A DNA stretch of 64,000 nt from Rhodococcus spelaei (GCF_006704125.1 NZ_VIGH01000004.1:295529-359528); one strand, 5' to 3'; positions 8,833 to 17,807 are shown, counted from the first letter of the stretch. Notes: a model not told the origin generated them from the sequence alone. Translations and numbers: made by a program.

Positions 8833-10089
8833 CTACTGGCTGTAACTGGCCAGGAAGTTGCCGAACCGCTCGATCGCCACCGCGAGGTCGCGGGCCCACG
8901 GCAGCGTCACGATCCGCAGGTGGTCGTGGTCGGGCCAGTTGAACCCGGTGCCCTGGACCATCAGGATCTTCTCCTGCAACAGCAGGTCCTGGACCAACTT
9001 CTCGTCGTCGTGGATCTCGTAGACGTTCGGGTCCAGCCGGGGGAACGCGTACAGCGCGCCCTTCGGCTTCACACACGAGACGCCGGGGATCATGTTCAGG
9101 CGCTCCCACGCGACGTCGCGCTGCTCGAGCAGTCGGCCGCCGGGCAGGATCAGGTCCTCGATGCTCTGGTAGCCGCCCAGTGCGACCTGAATCGCGTGCT
9201 GCGCAGGCACATTCGGGCACAGGCGCATGGAGGCGAGCAGGTCGAGCCCCTCGATGAAGCTGGCCGCGTGATCCTTCGGGCCGGTGATCGCGAGCCACCC
9301 GGAGCGGTAGCCGGCGACGCGGTACGCCTTGGACAGGCCGTTGAAGGTCAGGCACAACAGATCCGGGGCGAGGGTCGCCAGCGACGTGTGCTTGGCGTCG
9401 TCGTAGAGGATCTTGTCGTAGATCTCGTCCGCGAGCAGCAACAGTCGGTGCTTACGGGCCAGCGCGACGATCTGGCTCAGCACCTCCGTGGAGTACACCG
9501 CGCCAGTCGGGTTGTTCGGATTGATCACCACGATCGCCTTGGTGCGCGGGGTGATCTTCGACTCGATGTCGACGATGTCCGGGTTCCAGCCGTCGGACTC
9601 GTCGCACAGGTAGTGCACCGGGGTGCCGCCGGCGAGGCTGGTGGTCGCCGTCCACAGCGGGTAGTCCGGCGCGGGGATCAGCACCTCGTCGCCGTTGTCG
9701 AGCAGCGCCTGCATCGTCATCGTGATCAGCTCGGACACCCCGTTTCCGAGGTAGACGTCGTCGACGTCGAGCTCCGGGAAGCCCGGTACCAGCTCGTATC
9801 GGGTGACGATGGCGCGGCGGGCGGACAGGATGCCCTTGGACTCCGAGTAGCCCTGCGCGTTCGGCAGCGCGGCGATCATGTCGCGCATGATGACGTCCGG
9901 CGCCTCGAACCCGAACGGCGCCGGGTTGCCGATGTTCAGCTTGAGGATGCGGTGGCCCTCCGCCTCGAGCCGTGCGGCGTGCGCGTGTACCGGTCCACGG
10001 ATCTCGTACAGCACGTTCTGCAGCTTGGTGGACTGCTTCAGTTCGCGCGGGACGACGTGCTGGTGGTGGGAGGGCTCCGAGACGGTCAC
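8833..10089 (-). CDS. aspC: PLP-dependent aminotransferase, AspC/AlaA-like (Rv0337c type)
   Basis: The protein has 418 residues from GTG 10089. An upstream ATG at 10164 would add 25 residues but lacks a family-like N-terminus. It is a fold-type I aminotransferase: NIGNPAPFGFE near the N-terminus, YSESKGILSARRAI, the NPNNPTGAVYS cofactor loop, LADEIYDKILY, and the PLP lysine in LTFNGLSKAYRVAGYRSGW. In M. tuberculosis the orthologue Rv0337c also lies beside the Fe-S reductase gene. The family transaminates alanine or aspartate with 2-oxoglutarate; the exact substrate is not deducible here. The BcsB-like gene follows after 68 bp on the same strand and may share its transcript. Confidence 0.85.
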   Translation of the reverse strand: MTVSEPSHHQHVVPRELKQSTKLQNVLYEIRGPVHAHAARLEAEGHRILKLNIGNPAPFGFEAPDVIMRDMIAALPNAQGYSESKGILSARRAIVTRYELVPGFPELDVDDVYLGNGVSELITMTMQALLDNGDEVLIPAPDYPLWTATTSLAGGTPVHYLCDESDGWNPDIVDIESKITPRTKAIVVINPNNPTGAVYSTEVLSQIVALARKHRLLLLADEIYDKILYDDAKHTSLATLAPDLLCLTFNGLSKAYRVAGYRSGWLAITGPKDHAASFIEGLDLLASMRLCPNVPAQHAIQVALGGYQSIEDLILPGGRLLEQRDVAWERLNMIPGVSCVKPKGALYAFPRLDPNVYEIHDDEKLVQDLLLQEKILMVQGTGFNWPDHDHLRIVTLPWARDLAVAIERFGNFLASYSQ

Positions 10090-10372
10090 CCGTCCATGGT
10101 GCCACTGCGAGTAAAGCCATTTTCGGTCGGGGAGCGTGGCGAGCAGCACAAACTGTCCGGTCAACGGCTGCTCAGGCAGTCATCGCCCCGATTGCACCGG
10201 TGAAATACGGAACCAGCCAGATCGACCACACGACGATGCTGAACCGGTGGAAGCCCGCCTTCTCGGACGGTCGGTCGCGGACCAGGACCCTCGTTCGCGG
10301 TTCCCGCTCGAACGACGTGCACGGGGAGGACGATTGGAATCGAGCCACCGATCGATCGGAGAGGCCGTAGCG

Positions 10373-11770
10373 ATGACCGTACCCACCTTTCCCCGCCCCG
10401 CGCCGGTCGATCTCGCGCACCACAGTCACCTCACCGGGATCTTCGCCCCGCAGCGCACCGAGGTGGACGTGCGCGACCTCCAGGTGATCGGCGCGCTGCC
10501 CGACGACCTGCAGGGCGCCTACCTGCGCAACGGTCCCAACCCGCGCTTCGACCCGATCGGCAACTACGTCTATCCGCTCGACGGTGACGGCATGGTGCAC
10601 CGCGTCGAACTGAGCGGGGGCACCGCGCGGTACACGAACAGGTTCGTCCGCACCCCGATGGTGGTCGCCGAGGAGAAGGCCGGCCACGTGATCTGGGCGG
10701 GCGCGACCGACCTGTACACCCCCGGCGAGCGGGAGGTCGGGCCGGAGTTGGCGGGCACACCGCGCGAGCTGCCCGACATCAACGTCGTCCGGCACGGCGG
10801 CCGGCTGCTCGCGATGGCCGAGACCGCACCGCCGTACCGGCTCGACCCGACCGACCTGTCCACGCTCGGCCGCGAGACCTGCGACGGCGCCATGGCGGTC
10901 GGCAGTACCGCGCACCCGAAGGTGGACCCGGTCACCGGCGAGATGGTGCTGTTCAACTACCTGCTCGAGGCGCCGTACCTGACCTGGTCGGTCGTCGCCC
11001 GCGACGGCTCACTGTCGCGACCGCCGACCGTGGTCGAGGGCCTCGACAAGGCGCTGATGATTCACGACATGGCGCTGACGGAGCGCTTCGTCGTGCTCGT
11101 GCTCTGTCCGCTGGTCTTCGACATTCCGGCGATGCTCACCGGCGGGGCGGTGCTCGACTGGCGGCCCGACGAGGGCACCCGCATCGCGTTGATTCCGCGT
11201 GACGGTGGTCCGGTGCGCTGGGCGAGTTGCGAGGCGTTCTGGGTGTGGCACTTCGCGAATGCCCGGGACCTGCCGGACGGCCGGGTCGGCGTCGACTACG
11301 CCCAGTGGTCGTACCCGGGCCTGCTCGCCACCGGCGACGAGCCCGCGCTGGGCGGACTGGTCCGTGCGGTGATCGATCCCGTCCGCGGCACCGTGGACCG
11401 GGAGGTCGTGTGCGATCGCGACGTCGAGTTCCCCCGCGTCGACGACCGTCGGCTCACCGGCCTGGGCGGGACGGTCGCGGCCATCGGCAAGCTGCGCGGG
11501 CGCGAGGGCATCATGGACTCGCTGTGGTTCGTCGACCCGGATGCGGGGACGGAGACGCATTGGGAGCCAGGCTCTCTCGCCGTCGCGGAGCCGGTGTTCA
11601 TCCCCGGCGCCGGGCGGGACTACTGGGGAATGCTCGGCACGGACCGCTGTGATCTGTCGTCGTGGTTCCTGCTGCTGCCCGCCGACGATCCGGGGTTGGG
11701 TCCGGTCGCGAGGGTGCGGCTGCCGATCCGGGTTCCCGCCGGCTTGCACGGGGCCTGGCTCCCTGCCTGA
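10373..11770 (+). CDS. carotenoid oxygenase (RPE65/lignostilbene dioxygenase family)
   Basis: The protein has 465 residues from ATG 10373. The first domain shows AYLRNGPNPRFDPIG and YPLDGDGMVH, the family fingerprint of the seven-bladed propeller. The four iron-binding histidines are visible in TAHPKVDP (about residue 181), LMIHDMALTERF (about 230), WVWHFANARD (about 293) and GLHGAWLP near the C-terminus (about 458). The enzyme cleaves double bonds of carotenoids, apocarotenoids or stilbenoids with O2. The gene starts 283 bp from the divergent aminotransferase and is followed after 154 bp by alkB. No carotenoid biosynthesis gene is present in the window, so the substrate is open. Confidence 0.88.
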   Translation: MTVPTFPRPAPVDLAHHSHLTGIFAPQRTEVDVRDLQVIGALPDDLQGAYLRNGPNPRFDPIGNYVYPLDGDGMVHRVELSGGTARYTNRFVRTPMVVAEEKAGHVIWAGATDLYTPGEREVGPELAGTPRELPDINVVRHGGRLLAMAETAPPYRLDPTDLSTLGRETCDGAMAVGSTAHPKVDPVTGEMVLFNYLLEAPYLTWSVVARDGSLSRPPTVVEGLDKALMIHDMALTERFVVLVLCPLVFDIPAMLTGGAVLDWRPDEGTRIALIPRDGGPVRWASCEAFWVWHFANARDLPDGRVGVDYAQWSYPGLLATGDEPALGGLVRAVIDPVRGTVDREVVCDRDVEFPRVDDRRLTGLGGTVAAIGKLRGREGIMDSLWFVDPDAGTETHWEPGSLAVAEPVFIPGAGRDYWGMLGTDRCDLSSWFLLLPADDPGLGPVARVRLPIRVPAGLHGAWLPA

Positions 11771-11924
11771 TCGTGTTCTCGGTCACTCTCGGTCGGGTAT
11801 TCCCTTCGCTAGCTTTGATAAGGACGGTCACTCGTCGGATACTGCTGAGTCGCGGGGGCGCTCGACGTCAGTTTCATGCTGGCTAATTCGTGTCAGGGTC
11901 TGGGGTTAGGGAGTTCTCGAGGTA

Positions 11925-13097
11925 ATGCGAGGGGTTGGTTCGTCGCGCGCTGGTCGCGGCAGGGGGAGTTGGCGGTCGTCGAAGCGGCATCTGTGGCTGC
12001 TCGGGTTGATGGCGCCGCTGAGTCCGTTCGTCGCGTGGCTTCTCGTGCGGGCGTTCGGGCTCGGACTGTTCTGGGCCGCCGGTGTGCTGCTGATGGCGGT
12101 CGTCATCCCGCTGGTCGACGTGGTGGCCGGCGTCGACAAGGCCAACCCGCCCGACGAGGCGATGACGGCGCTGGAGAACGACCGGTTCTACCGCTGGTGC
12201 ACCTACCTGTACCTGCCGGTCCAGTACGCCGGCCTGGTCTTCGCCTGCTACCTCTGGACCACTGCGCCGATGGGCTGGCCCGAGCGGCTGGCCATGGCGG
12301 CCACCGTCGGTGTCGTCGCGGGCATCGGCATCAACGCGGCGCACGAGCTCGGTCACAAACGGCCCACCCACGAGCGGTGGTTGGCGAAGATTGCGCTCGC
12401 GCAGTCGCTGTACGGACACTTCTACGTCGAGCACAATCACGGCCACCACCTGCGGGTGGCGACCCCCGAGGACCCGGCGACCGCCCGGTTCGGCGAGTCG
12501 TTCTGGGCATTCCTGCCGCGCTCGGTGACGGGTGGCGTGGGCTCGGCGTGGCGGCACGAGCGCGACCGCCTCGCCCGTCGCGGCGAGCGCACCTGGAGCC
12601 CGCGCAACGACGTGCTCAACGCGTGGGCGATGAGTGTCGCGCTCTTCGCGGTGCTGATCGCGGTCTTCGGTTGGAGCGTCGCTCCGTGGCTGCTCGTGCA
12701 GGCGGTGATCGGGTTTGCGCTGCTCGAGTCCGCGAACTACCTGGAGCATTACGGGCTGCTGCGGGCGAAGCTGCCGAGCGGTCGGTACGAGCGGGTTGCG
12801 CCGGAGCACAGCTGGAACAGTGACCACCTCTGCAGCAACCTCTTCCTCTACCACTTGCAGCGGCACAGCGACCATCACGCAAACCCGCTGCGCCGGTACC
12901 AGACGCTGCGCAGCATGCCCGAGGCCCCCCAGCTGCCCGCGGGATACGCGACGCTGATCTGGCTCTCGTTCGTGCCGCCGCTGTGGCGCCGGGTGATGGA
13001 CCCGCGACTGCTGGCGCATTACGGCGGGGACCTGTCCCTGGTGAACGTGGTGCCGGGATCGGTGGTCGCGCCGGAACGGGTGTCCGCTGGGCGGTAG
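11925..13097 (+). CDS. alkB: stand-alone alkane 1-monooxygenase AlkB
   Basis: The protein has 390 residues with paired hydrophobic helices. The diiron histidine boxes of AlkB are all visible: NAAHELGHK, EHNHGHH, LQRHSDHHAN, plus the NYLEHYG motif that separates AlkB from other membrane desaturase-like enzymes. It hydroxylates the terminal carbon of n-alkanes. No rubredoxin or rubredoxin reductase gene follows, unlike the common alkB-rubA-rubB arrangement, so electrons must come from partners encoded elsewhere. The start at 11925 is supported by a CGAGG site at short spacing. The His-box set makes the family assignment firm. Confidence 0.92.
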   Translation: MRGVGSSRAGRGRGSWRSSKRHLWLLGLMAPLSPFVAWLLVRAFGLGLFWAAGVLLMAVVIPLVDVVAGVDKANPPDEAMTALENDRFYRWCTYLYLPVQYAGLVFACYLWTTAPMGWPERLAMAATVGVVAGIGINAAHELGHKRPTHERWLAKIALAQSLYGHFYVEHNHGHHLRVATPEDPATARFGESFWAFLPRSVTGGVGSAWRHERDRLARRGERTWSPRNDVLNAWAMSVALFAVLIAVFGWSVAPWLLVQAVIGFALLESANYLEHYGLLRAKLPSGRYERVAPEHSWNSDHLCSNLFLYHLQRHSDHHANPLRRYQTLRSMPEAPQLPAGYATLIWLSFVPPLWRRVMDPRLLAHYGGDLSLVNVVPGSVVAPERVSAGR

Positions 13098-13412
13098 TCG
13101 GGCCGGGTGCGGGCATCTCACCCTTTCTGCCGCGCGCACAACGGTTTTGGGCGTGCAGCGAGGGTGTGACGGCGACAGCGGGTGTGTGCTCGTCGGGGTT
13201 CATGGTCGCGCAGTGCGCTCGACGCGACCGTACGTCCAGCAGGTCGAACACGCGCCGGGCGCGGGCGGCACTGGGACGTCCCGCGATCGCTCCGGCCGCA
13301 CGGGCGAGCACCGCGGACGTCAGCCCGGTGCTGCGCAAGGCGCGGGAGTGAGACGGCGCAAACGAAAACGCGCCCCGACCGAAACCGGTCGGGGCGCGTT
13401 CCCTGGCTGGTG
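13098..13412. other. gap between alkB and the Fe-S reductase gene
   Basis: This stretch lies between two convergent genes. Apart from the hairpin at its right end (13367-13400) I see no convincing gene. A short open frame on each strand has no start with a good ribosome site and no recognisable motif. Confidence 0.4.
13367..13400 (-). terminator. intrinsic terminator of the Fe-S reductase gene
   Basis: Perfect 15-bp stem (13367-13381 with 13386-13400) and a 4-nt loop, rich in GC. Read on the minus strand it is followed by TTTTC. It lies 12 bp after the stop of the Fe-S reductase gene. Confidence 0.85.
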
Positions 13413-16400
13413 CTACTTCTTGCGGCCGGGGGCCTTCGCTCCGGACTTGAAGCCGAGCGCGCCGGGCTTGGCCTGCGGCGGTGCCGGGGCCTCGGCCGGT
13501 GCGGCAGCCTCGGGTGCAGGTGCCTCCGCCGCGGGTGCCTCAGCCTCGACCGGCGGAGCCTCGACCGGCGGAGCCTCGACCGGAGCCGGTGCAGCCTCGA
13601 CCGGTGCAGCCTTCTTCGCGCCCGGAGCCTTCGCTCCGGACTTGAAGCCGAGCCCACCGGCCTTCGGCTGCGGCGGTGCGGCAGGCGCCGCAGCAGCAGG
13701 TGCTGCGACCGGCGCAGCCTCGGCGGCGGGTGCCGGTGCGGCAGCAGCAGGAGCCGGAGCGGCAGGCGCCGGAGCAGCGGCCGCCTTCGCGCCCGGAGCC
13801 TTGGCGGCGCCCTTCATCTGCAGCCCCTTGCCCGGAGCCTTGGCGCCCGAGGCGAGCCCCAGACCCTTCGGCTTCTCGGCAGCGGGTGCCTCAGCGGGGG
13901 CGACTGCCTCTGCTGCAGGTGCGGCGGGAGCGGCGGCGGGCTTGGCGCCCGGAGCCTTCGCTCCACCCTTCATGCCCAGACCCGGAGCCTTAGCCCCGCC
14001 CTTCAGGCCGAGGCCCTTCGGAGCGGCGGGTGCCTCGGCGGCGGGTGCGGCGACCTCGGCGGCCGGTGCGGCGGCGGGCTTGGCGCCCGGTGCCTTCGCG
14101 CCGGGAGCCTTGGCCAGACCCTTCATACCCAGGCCCTTGGCGGCCGGCTTCGGGGCACCGGCAGCGGCCGGGGCGGCCGGGGCGGCGGGTGCCGCAACCT
14201 CAGCCTCGACCACAGGAGCGGCTTCGGCGACCGGCGCCGCGACCTTCTCCCGCTGCGCGACCTTCAGGTTCGCGGTCAGCACGGACGGCTCGAGCCGGGT
14301 GACGGAGTTCAGCATCAGCTGCGCGACGTCCACGACCTCGACGCCCTCGCCGAGGCCCTGCTCCTGGCGTGCGGTGACGCCGTCGGTGAGCATGACACGG
14401 CAGAACGGGCAGCCCGTGGCGATCTTCTTGGGATCGGTGGACAATGCCTCGTCGACGCGGTCGACGTTGATCCGCTTGCCGATGTTCTCTTCCATCCACA
14501 TGCGCGCGCCGCCGGCGCCACAGCACATGGACCGTTCGCCGTGCCGCGGCATCTCGACGAGCTTGGCGCCGGAGGCCTCCATCAGCTCACGGGGAGCGTC
14601 GTAGACCTTGTTGTGGCGGCCGAGGAAGCACGGGTCGTGGTAGGTGACGTCTTCCTGCACCGACGCGACCGGGATGAGCTTCTTCTGGCGAACCAGGCGG
14701 TTGAGCAGCTGGGTGTGGTGGATGACCTCGTAGTCGCCGCCCACCTCCGGGTACTCGTTGCCGAGCGCGTTGAAGCAGTGCGCGCAGGTGACGACGATCT
14801 TGCGCTTGGACTGCTCGACGCCGTCGAAGACCGAGTTCAGCATCTCGATGTTCTGCATGGCGAGCTGCTGGAAGAGGAACTCGTTGCCCGCGCGGCGAGC
14901 GGAGTCGCCGGTGCAGGTCTCGTCGGCGCCGAGGACCATGAACTTCACGCCCGCGGTGGCGAGCAGCTCGGCGACGGCCTTGGTGGTCTTCTTCGCGCGG
15001 TCCTCGTAGGCGCCGGCGCAGCCGACCCAGAAGAGGTACTCGTAGTCCTCGAAGGTGTCCGCGTCCTTGCCGAACACCGGGATGTCGAAGTCCATCTCGG
15101 AGATCCAGTTGAGGCGGTCCTTGGAGTTCTGGCCCCAGGGGTTGCCCTTGTTCTCGAGGTTCTTGAACAGGCCGGCCAGCTCGGACGGGAACTCCGACTC
15201 GATCAGCACCTGGTAGCGGCGCATGTCGATGATGTGGTCGACGTGCTCGATGTCGACCGGGCACTGCTCGACGCAGGCGCCGCAGTTGGTGCACGACCAC
15301 AGGGTCTCGAGGTCGATGACGGGCGCGAGCTCGCCCTCGACCGTCTCGCCGACCAGCTTGCGTCCGGCCTCGGTGAGTGCGGCCTCGGGGATCTTGGCCA
15401 GTGCGGCCTCGTTCGGCTTGCCGTCGGCGTCGACCAGGCCGATCTCGTCGCCGCCCATGTCCTTGCGGCCGCCGGCGAGCAGGTACGGCGCCTTGGTGTA
15501 GCCGTGGTCGCGCAGCGACATGATCAGCAGCTTGGGCGAGAGCGGCTTGCCGGTGTTCCAGGCGGGGCACTGCGACTGGCAGCGACCGCACTCGGTGCAG
15601 GTGGTGAAGTCGAGCCAGCCCTTCCAGGAGAAGTCCTCGATCTGGCCGGCGCCGAGAGTGTCGGTGTCGGGGTCGACGTTGTCCATGGTCAGGGCCTTGC
15701 CCTTGGACATCATGGGCTTGGCCGCGCCGAGGGCGACGCCGCCGTCGTCCTCACGCTTGAAGTAGATGTTCGGGAACGCCGAGAAGCGGTGCCAGGCGAC
15801 GCCCCAGGTGATGTTGCGGCCGACAACGAAGAGCCAGACCATGCCGGACATCAGCTTGACGAACGCGAAGATCGAGATCAGCGTGACGTTCGCCGGGATT
15901 ACCTTTGCGATCTGACCGGTGATCGGGTCGGTCCAGGCGGAGTGGCCGGCCAGCGACAGTACTCCTGCCTTCACCAGCACCATGCCGATGCCCTCGGTGA
16001 GCACGACCCATTCGACGAAGTAGGCGGGGCCGAACTTCGATCCGCTGAAGCGGGAGAGGCGCGCGGGCATCCGCGGGTGGTTGAGCTGGCGGAGGACCAT
16101 CAGCGTGACGATGCCGACGACGGTGCCGACGCCGAGAATCTCGTCGCCGAGGTGGAACCACCACGTGTCACCGATCAGCGGCCACGACCAGGTGGGGTCG
16201 AAGGTCTGGCCGTACGCCATGAACCAGAACTGTGCGCCCGCGAGGAAGCCGATCATGACGAGCCAGTGCGCCCAGCCGACGGTGCGGAACTTCGCCATCC
16301 GGGTGTGCGCGATGAACTCGATGATCATCTGCTTGATGCGCGGGAAGAACGGGCGCCAGCGGTCCGGTGCTGGCTGACCGATCATCACTGTCTTGCCCAT

Positions 16401-16487
16401 GGTCCAGGCCCCACTCAAGAATGAGGCCCAACACACAAGGCTGAGCAGTACGCCGATCGTGCCCAACGTGATCGTCAGGGCGTTCAT
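13413..16487 (-). CDS. membrane Fe-S oxidoreductase (Rv0338c/HdrD-like) with Ala/Pro/Lys repeat tail
   Basis: The protein has 1024 residues. The N-terminal quarter is a polytopic membrane domain. Two 4Fe-4S motifs follow (CTECGRCQSQCPAW at about 296 and CTNCGACVEQCPVD at about 397). Then come two cysteine-rich CCG-type domains (VGCAGAYED and DETCTGDSARR in the first; VTCAHC, DPCFLGRH and MCCGAGGARM in the second), as in heterodisulfide-reductase HdrD and glycolate-oxidase GlcF-like proteins. Residues from about 745 to the end form a low-complexity tail with repeated K-x-G-A-K-A-P-G units. The orthologue in M. tuberculosis is Rv0338c, an essential iron-sulfur reductase of unresolved substrate. 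Electron transfer from a cytosolic donor to the quinone pool is the likely role. Confidence 0.85.
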   Translation of the reverse strand: MNALTITLGTIGVLLSLVCWASFLSGAWTMGKTVMIGQPAPDRWRPFFPRIKQMIIEFIAHTRMAKFRTVGWAHWLVMIGFLAGAQFWFMAYGQTFDPTWSWPLIGDTWWFHLGDEILGVGTVVGIVTLMVLRQLNHPRMPARLSRFSGSKFGPAYFVEWVVLTEGIGMVLVKAGVLSLAGHSAWTDPITGQIAKVIPANVTLISIFAFVKLMSGMVWLFVVGRNITWGVAWHRFSAFPNIYFKREDDGGVALGAAKPMMSKGKALTMDNVDPDTDTLGAGQIEDFSWKGWLDFTTCTECGRCQSQCPAWNTGKPLSPKLLIMSLRDHGYTKAPYLLAGGRKDMGGDEIGLVDADGKPNEAALAKIPEAALTEAGRKLVGETVEGELAPVIDLETLWSCTNCGACVEQCPVDIEHVDHIIDMRRYQVLIESEFPSELAGLFKNLENKGNPWGQNSKDRLNWISEMDFDIPVFGKDADTFEDYEYLFWVGCAGAYEDRAKKTTKAVAELLATAGVKFMVLGADETCTGDSARRAGNEFLFQQLAMQNIEMLNSVFDGVEQSKRKIVVTCAHCFNALGNEYPEVGGDYEVIHHTQLLNRLVRQKKLIPVASVQEDVTYHDPCFLGRHNKVYDAPRELMEASGAKLVEMPRHGERSMCCGAGGARMWMEENIGKRINVDRVDEALSTDPKKIATGCPFCRVMLTDGVTARQEQGLGEGVEVVDVAQLMLNSVTRLEPSVLTANLKVAQREKVAAPVAEAAPVVEAEVAAPAAPAAPAAAGAPKPAAKGLGMKGLAKAPGAKAPGAKPAAAPAAEVAAPAAEAPAAPKGLGLKGGAKAPGLGMKGGAKAPGAKPAAAPAAPAAEAVAPAEAPAAEKPKGLGLASGAKAPGKGLQMKGAAKAPGAKAAAAPAPAAPAPAAAAPAPAAEAAPVAAPAAAAPAAPPQPKAGGLGFKSGAKAPGAKKAAPVEAAPAPVEAPPVEAPPVEAEAPAAEAPAPEAAAPAEAPAPPQAKPGALGFKSGAKAPGRKK

Positions 16488-16873
16488 GTCACGGCCTTTC
16501 CTTCTTCGACGGCATCGCCTGCGACTTCGCGGGCGGCACCTCGGTCCTGTGAGACTTCTCGGGCGGAGCCTCGGGTCATCTCACCGTTAAGTTACCCGTC
16601 GGTAGCATCACGGTTCAACGTCGAGTTCATCGCTGCACTGTCAGTTGATCGATCAGACGGCACAGGTGTTCTGACGCTCACCGTAAATCGTCGCCCTCGG
16701 CGGGCTCAGCGCAGGTCAGCCTAACTTCGAGGGATGACCTGCGCGGAAGCCCCCAGTTCGCGTATCGTTTTGCGCGGCTCACGGTCCTTGTTCTCAGAGG
16801 GCCCACAGATTAGGGTTCGCCTGTTGTTCAGACTTTTGTTGCCATGATGTTTCTTCCGGAGGGGATTCACCGA
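16488..16873. other. divergent intergenic region, Fe-S reductase / DUF8020-like gene
   Basis: This 386-bp stretch must hold promoters for two divergently transcribed genes. No gene is visible. An inverted repeat with an iron-box-like core lies at 16709-16744 and is described separately. Confidence 0.5.
16709..16744. promoter_or_regulatory. inverted repeat with IdeR/DtxR-like core
   Basis: A perfect 10-bp inverted repeat (16709-16718, gcgcaggtca; 16735-16744, tgacctgcgc) has a 16-nt spacer. Overlapping its left arm, 16711-16729 matches 13 of 19 positions of the IdeR iron-box consensus, including the AGCCTAAC core. It lies about 130 bp upstream of the DUF8020-like gene and about 220 bp upstream of the Fe-S reductase gene. 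This is a sequence match only; binding is not shown. Confidence 0.35.
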
Positions 16874-17557
16874 ATGAGAATGAAGAAGTTCGCCGTGTCG
16901 TCGATGCTGGCGGTTGCAGCCCTGGGCATCGGCGCCGGCACCTCGCACGCGCAGCCCGCCGCGCCTGCTCCGGAGAAGATCAACTGGACCTCGAACATCG
17001 TCGACAAGTCCGTCGTGACCACCATCGACGCGGGCGCGTTCAAGGTCTCGGGCGACGGCAAGAACATCGAACTGCAGGACGGCACCGGCCACGCGGTCGT
17101 GAGCCTCCCGCTCGCGTTCCAGCTCAACGGCCTTCAGTTCCCGATGGACAAGAAGGTCAGTGAGGACGGCAAGACCGTCACCCTGACCCCGGTCTTCGAT
17201 CTGGGCAAGGCGAAGACCGTGACGGGCGTTGCGCAGCCGATCAACGGCGCGGGCCTGGCGGTCAAGGACATCGCCTCGCCGGAGGAGAACCTGATGGCGC
17301 AGGACACCTTCACCTCGCAGCTGGCCGTCGCCACCGCGTCGGGTGGTCTTGTCGGCACCGTCATCGGTTGCGTCGCAGGCGGGCTTCTTGCCGCTCCCGG
17401 CCTTGTCACCGCCCTTCCGGGCTGCGTCACGGGTGCAGGTATCGGTGCAGTTATCGGCACCATCGTTGTCGGCGGCCCGACCCTGGTCGCCGCGGGCATC
17501 GGCCTGGGGCAGACGCTGACGGCGGAGCCGGGCACCACGGTGTACGCCAAGAAGTAA
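16874..17557 (+). CDS. small secreted protein, DUF8020-like, with glycine-rich C-terminus
   Basis: The protein has 227 residues from ATG 16874 with a GGAGGGG site upstream. It has a clear signal peptide (MRMKKFAVSSM, cleavage near SHAQ at about 30). The mature N-terminal half is a compact beta-rich domain (SVVTTIDAGAFKVSGDGKNI) seen in many secreted proteins of Rhodococcus and Nocardia. The C-terminal third has two hydrophobic glycine-rich stretches (about 160-215) that could insert into a membrane. No enzymatic motif is visible. A strong hairpin follows the stop, so it is monocistronic. Confidence 0.7.
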   Translation: MRMKKFAVSSMLAVAALGIGAGTSHAQPAAPAPEKINWTSNIVDKSVVTTIDAGAFKVSGDGKNIELQDGTGHAVVSLPLAFQLNGLQFPMDKKVSEDGKTVTLTPVFDLGKAKTVTGVAQPINGAGLAVKDIASPEENLMAQDTFTSQLAVATASGGLVGTVIGCVAGGLLAAPGLVTALPGCVTGAGIGAVIGTIVVGGPTLVAAGIGLGQTLTAEPGTTVYAKK

Positions 17558-17570
17558 GACTTCACAACGC

Positions 17571-17613
17571 GAGAGCGGCCCGTCACCTCCAAAGGAGGTG
17601 ACGGGCCGCTCTC
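17571..17613 (+). terminator. terminator of the DUF8020-like gene
   Basis: Perfect 20-bp stem (17571-17590 with 17594-17613) and a 3-nt loop, 13 bp after the stop codon. There is no strong T-run. Confidence 0.75.
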
Positions 17614-17720
17614 GTATGTGTTGGACGTCGAGCCGCCCGACCGGATCGACATTCGTGCGCCGTGGACATCCGTGCGCCGTGGAGTCGATGTACGTCGACC
17701 CCACGGCGGTCACGTCGCGG

Positions 17721-17807
17721 TCAGGACAGGCCGGCTCCGCCCGCGTTGGTCGCGATCGTGACGATGTAGCCGATCGACGTGAACAGAACGGGGAGCAAAT
17801 CCTCCAT
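17721..17807 (-). CDS. 28-residue hydrophobic small protein
   Basis: A short open frame runs from ATG 17807 to TGA 17721. An AAGGAAG site sits 6 nt before the ATG. The peptide begins MEDLLPVLFTSIGYIV and ends in a glycine-rich NAGGAGLS, which looks like a single short membrane segment with an acidic N-terminus. It lies in a 527-bp gap bounded by a terminator on one side and a palindrome on the other, so it would have its own promoter. I do not recognise a family. The ribosome site, the codon-third-position GC and the membrane-like composition argue for a real gene. Confidence 0.5.
   Translation of the reverse strand: MEDLLPVLFTSIGYIVTIATNAGGAGLS

Noticed and set aside
13182..16424. 1080-codon open frame opposite the Fe-S reductase
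   Set aside because: Mirror of the biased codon use of the real gene; no motif, and it spans the terminator.
17650..17690. Short direct repeats of cgtgcgccgtgga
   Set aside because: Only two copies, no adjacent gene start or symmetry that suggests function.
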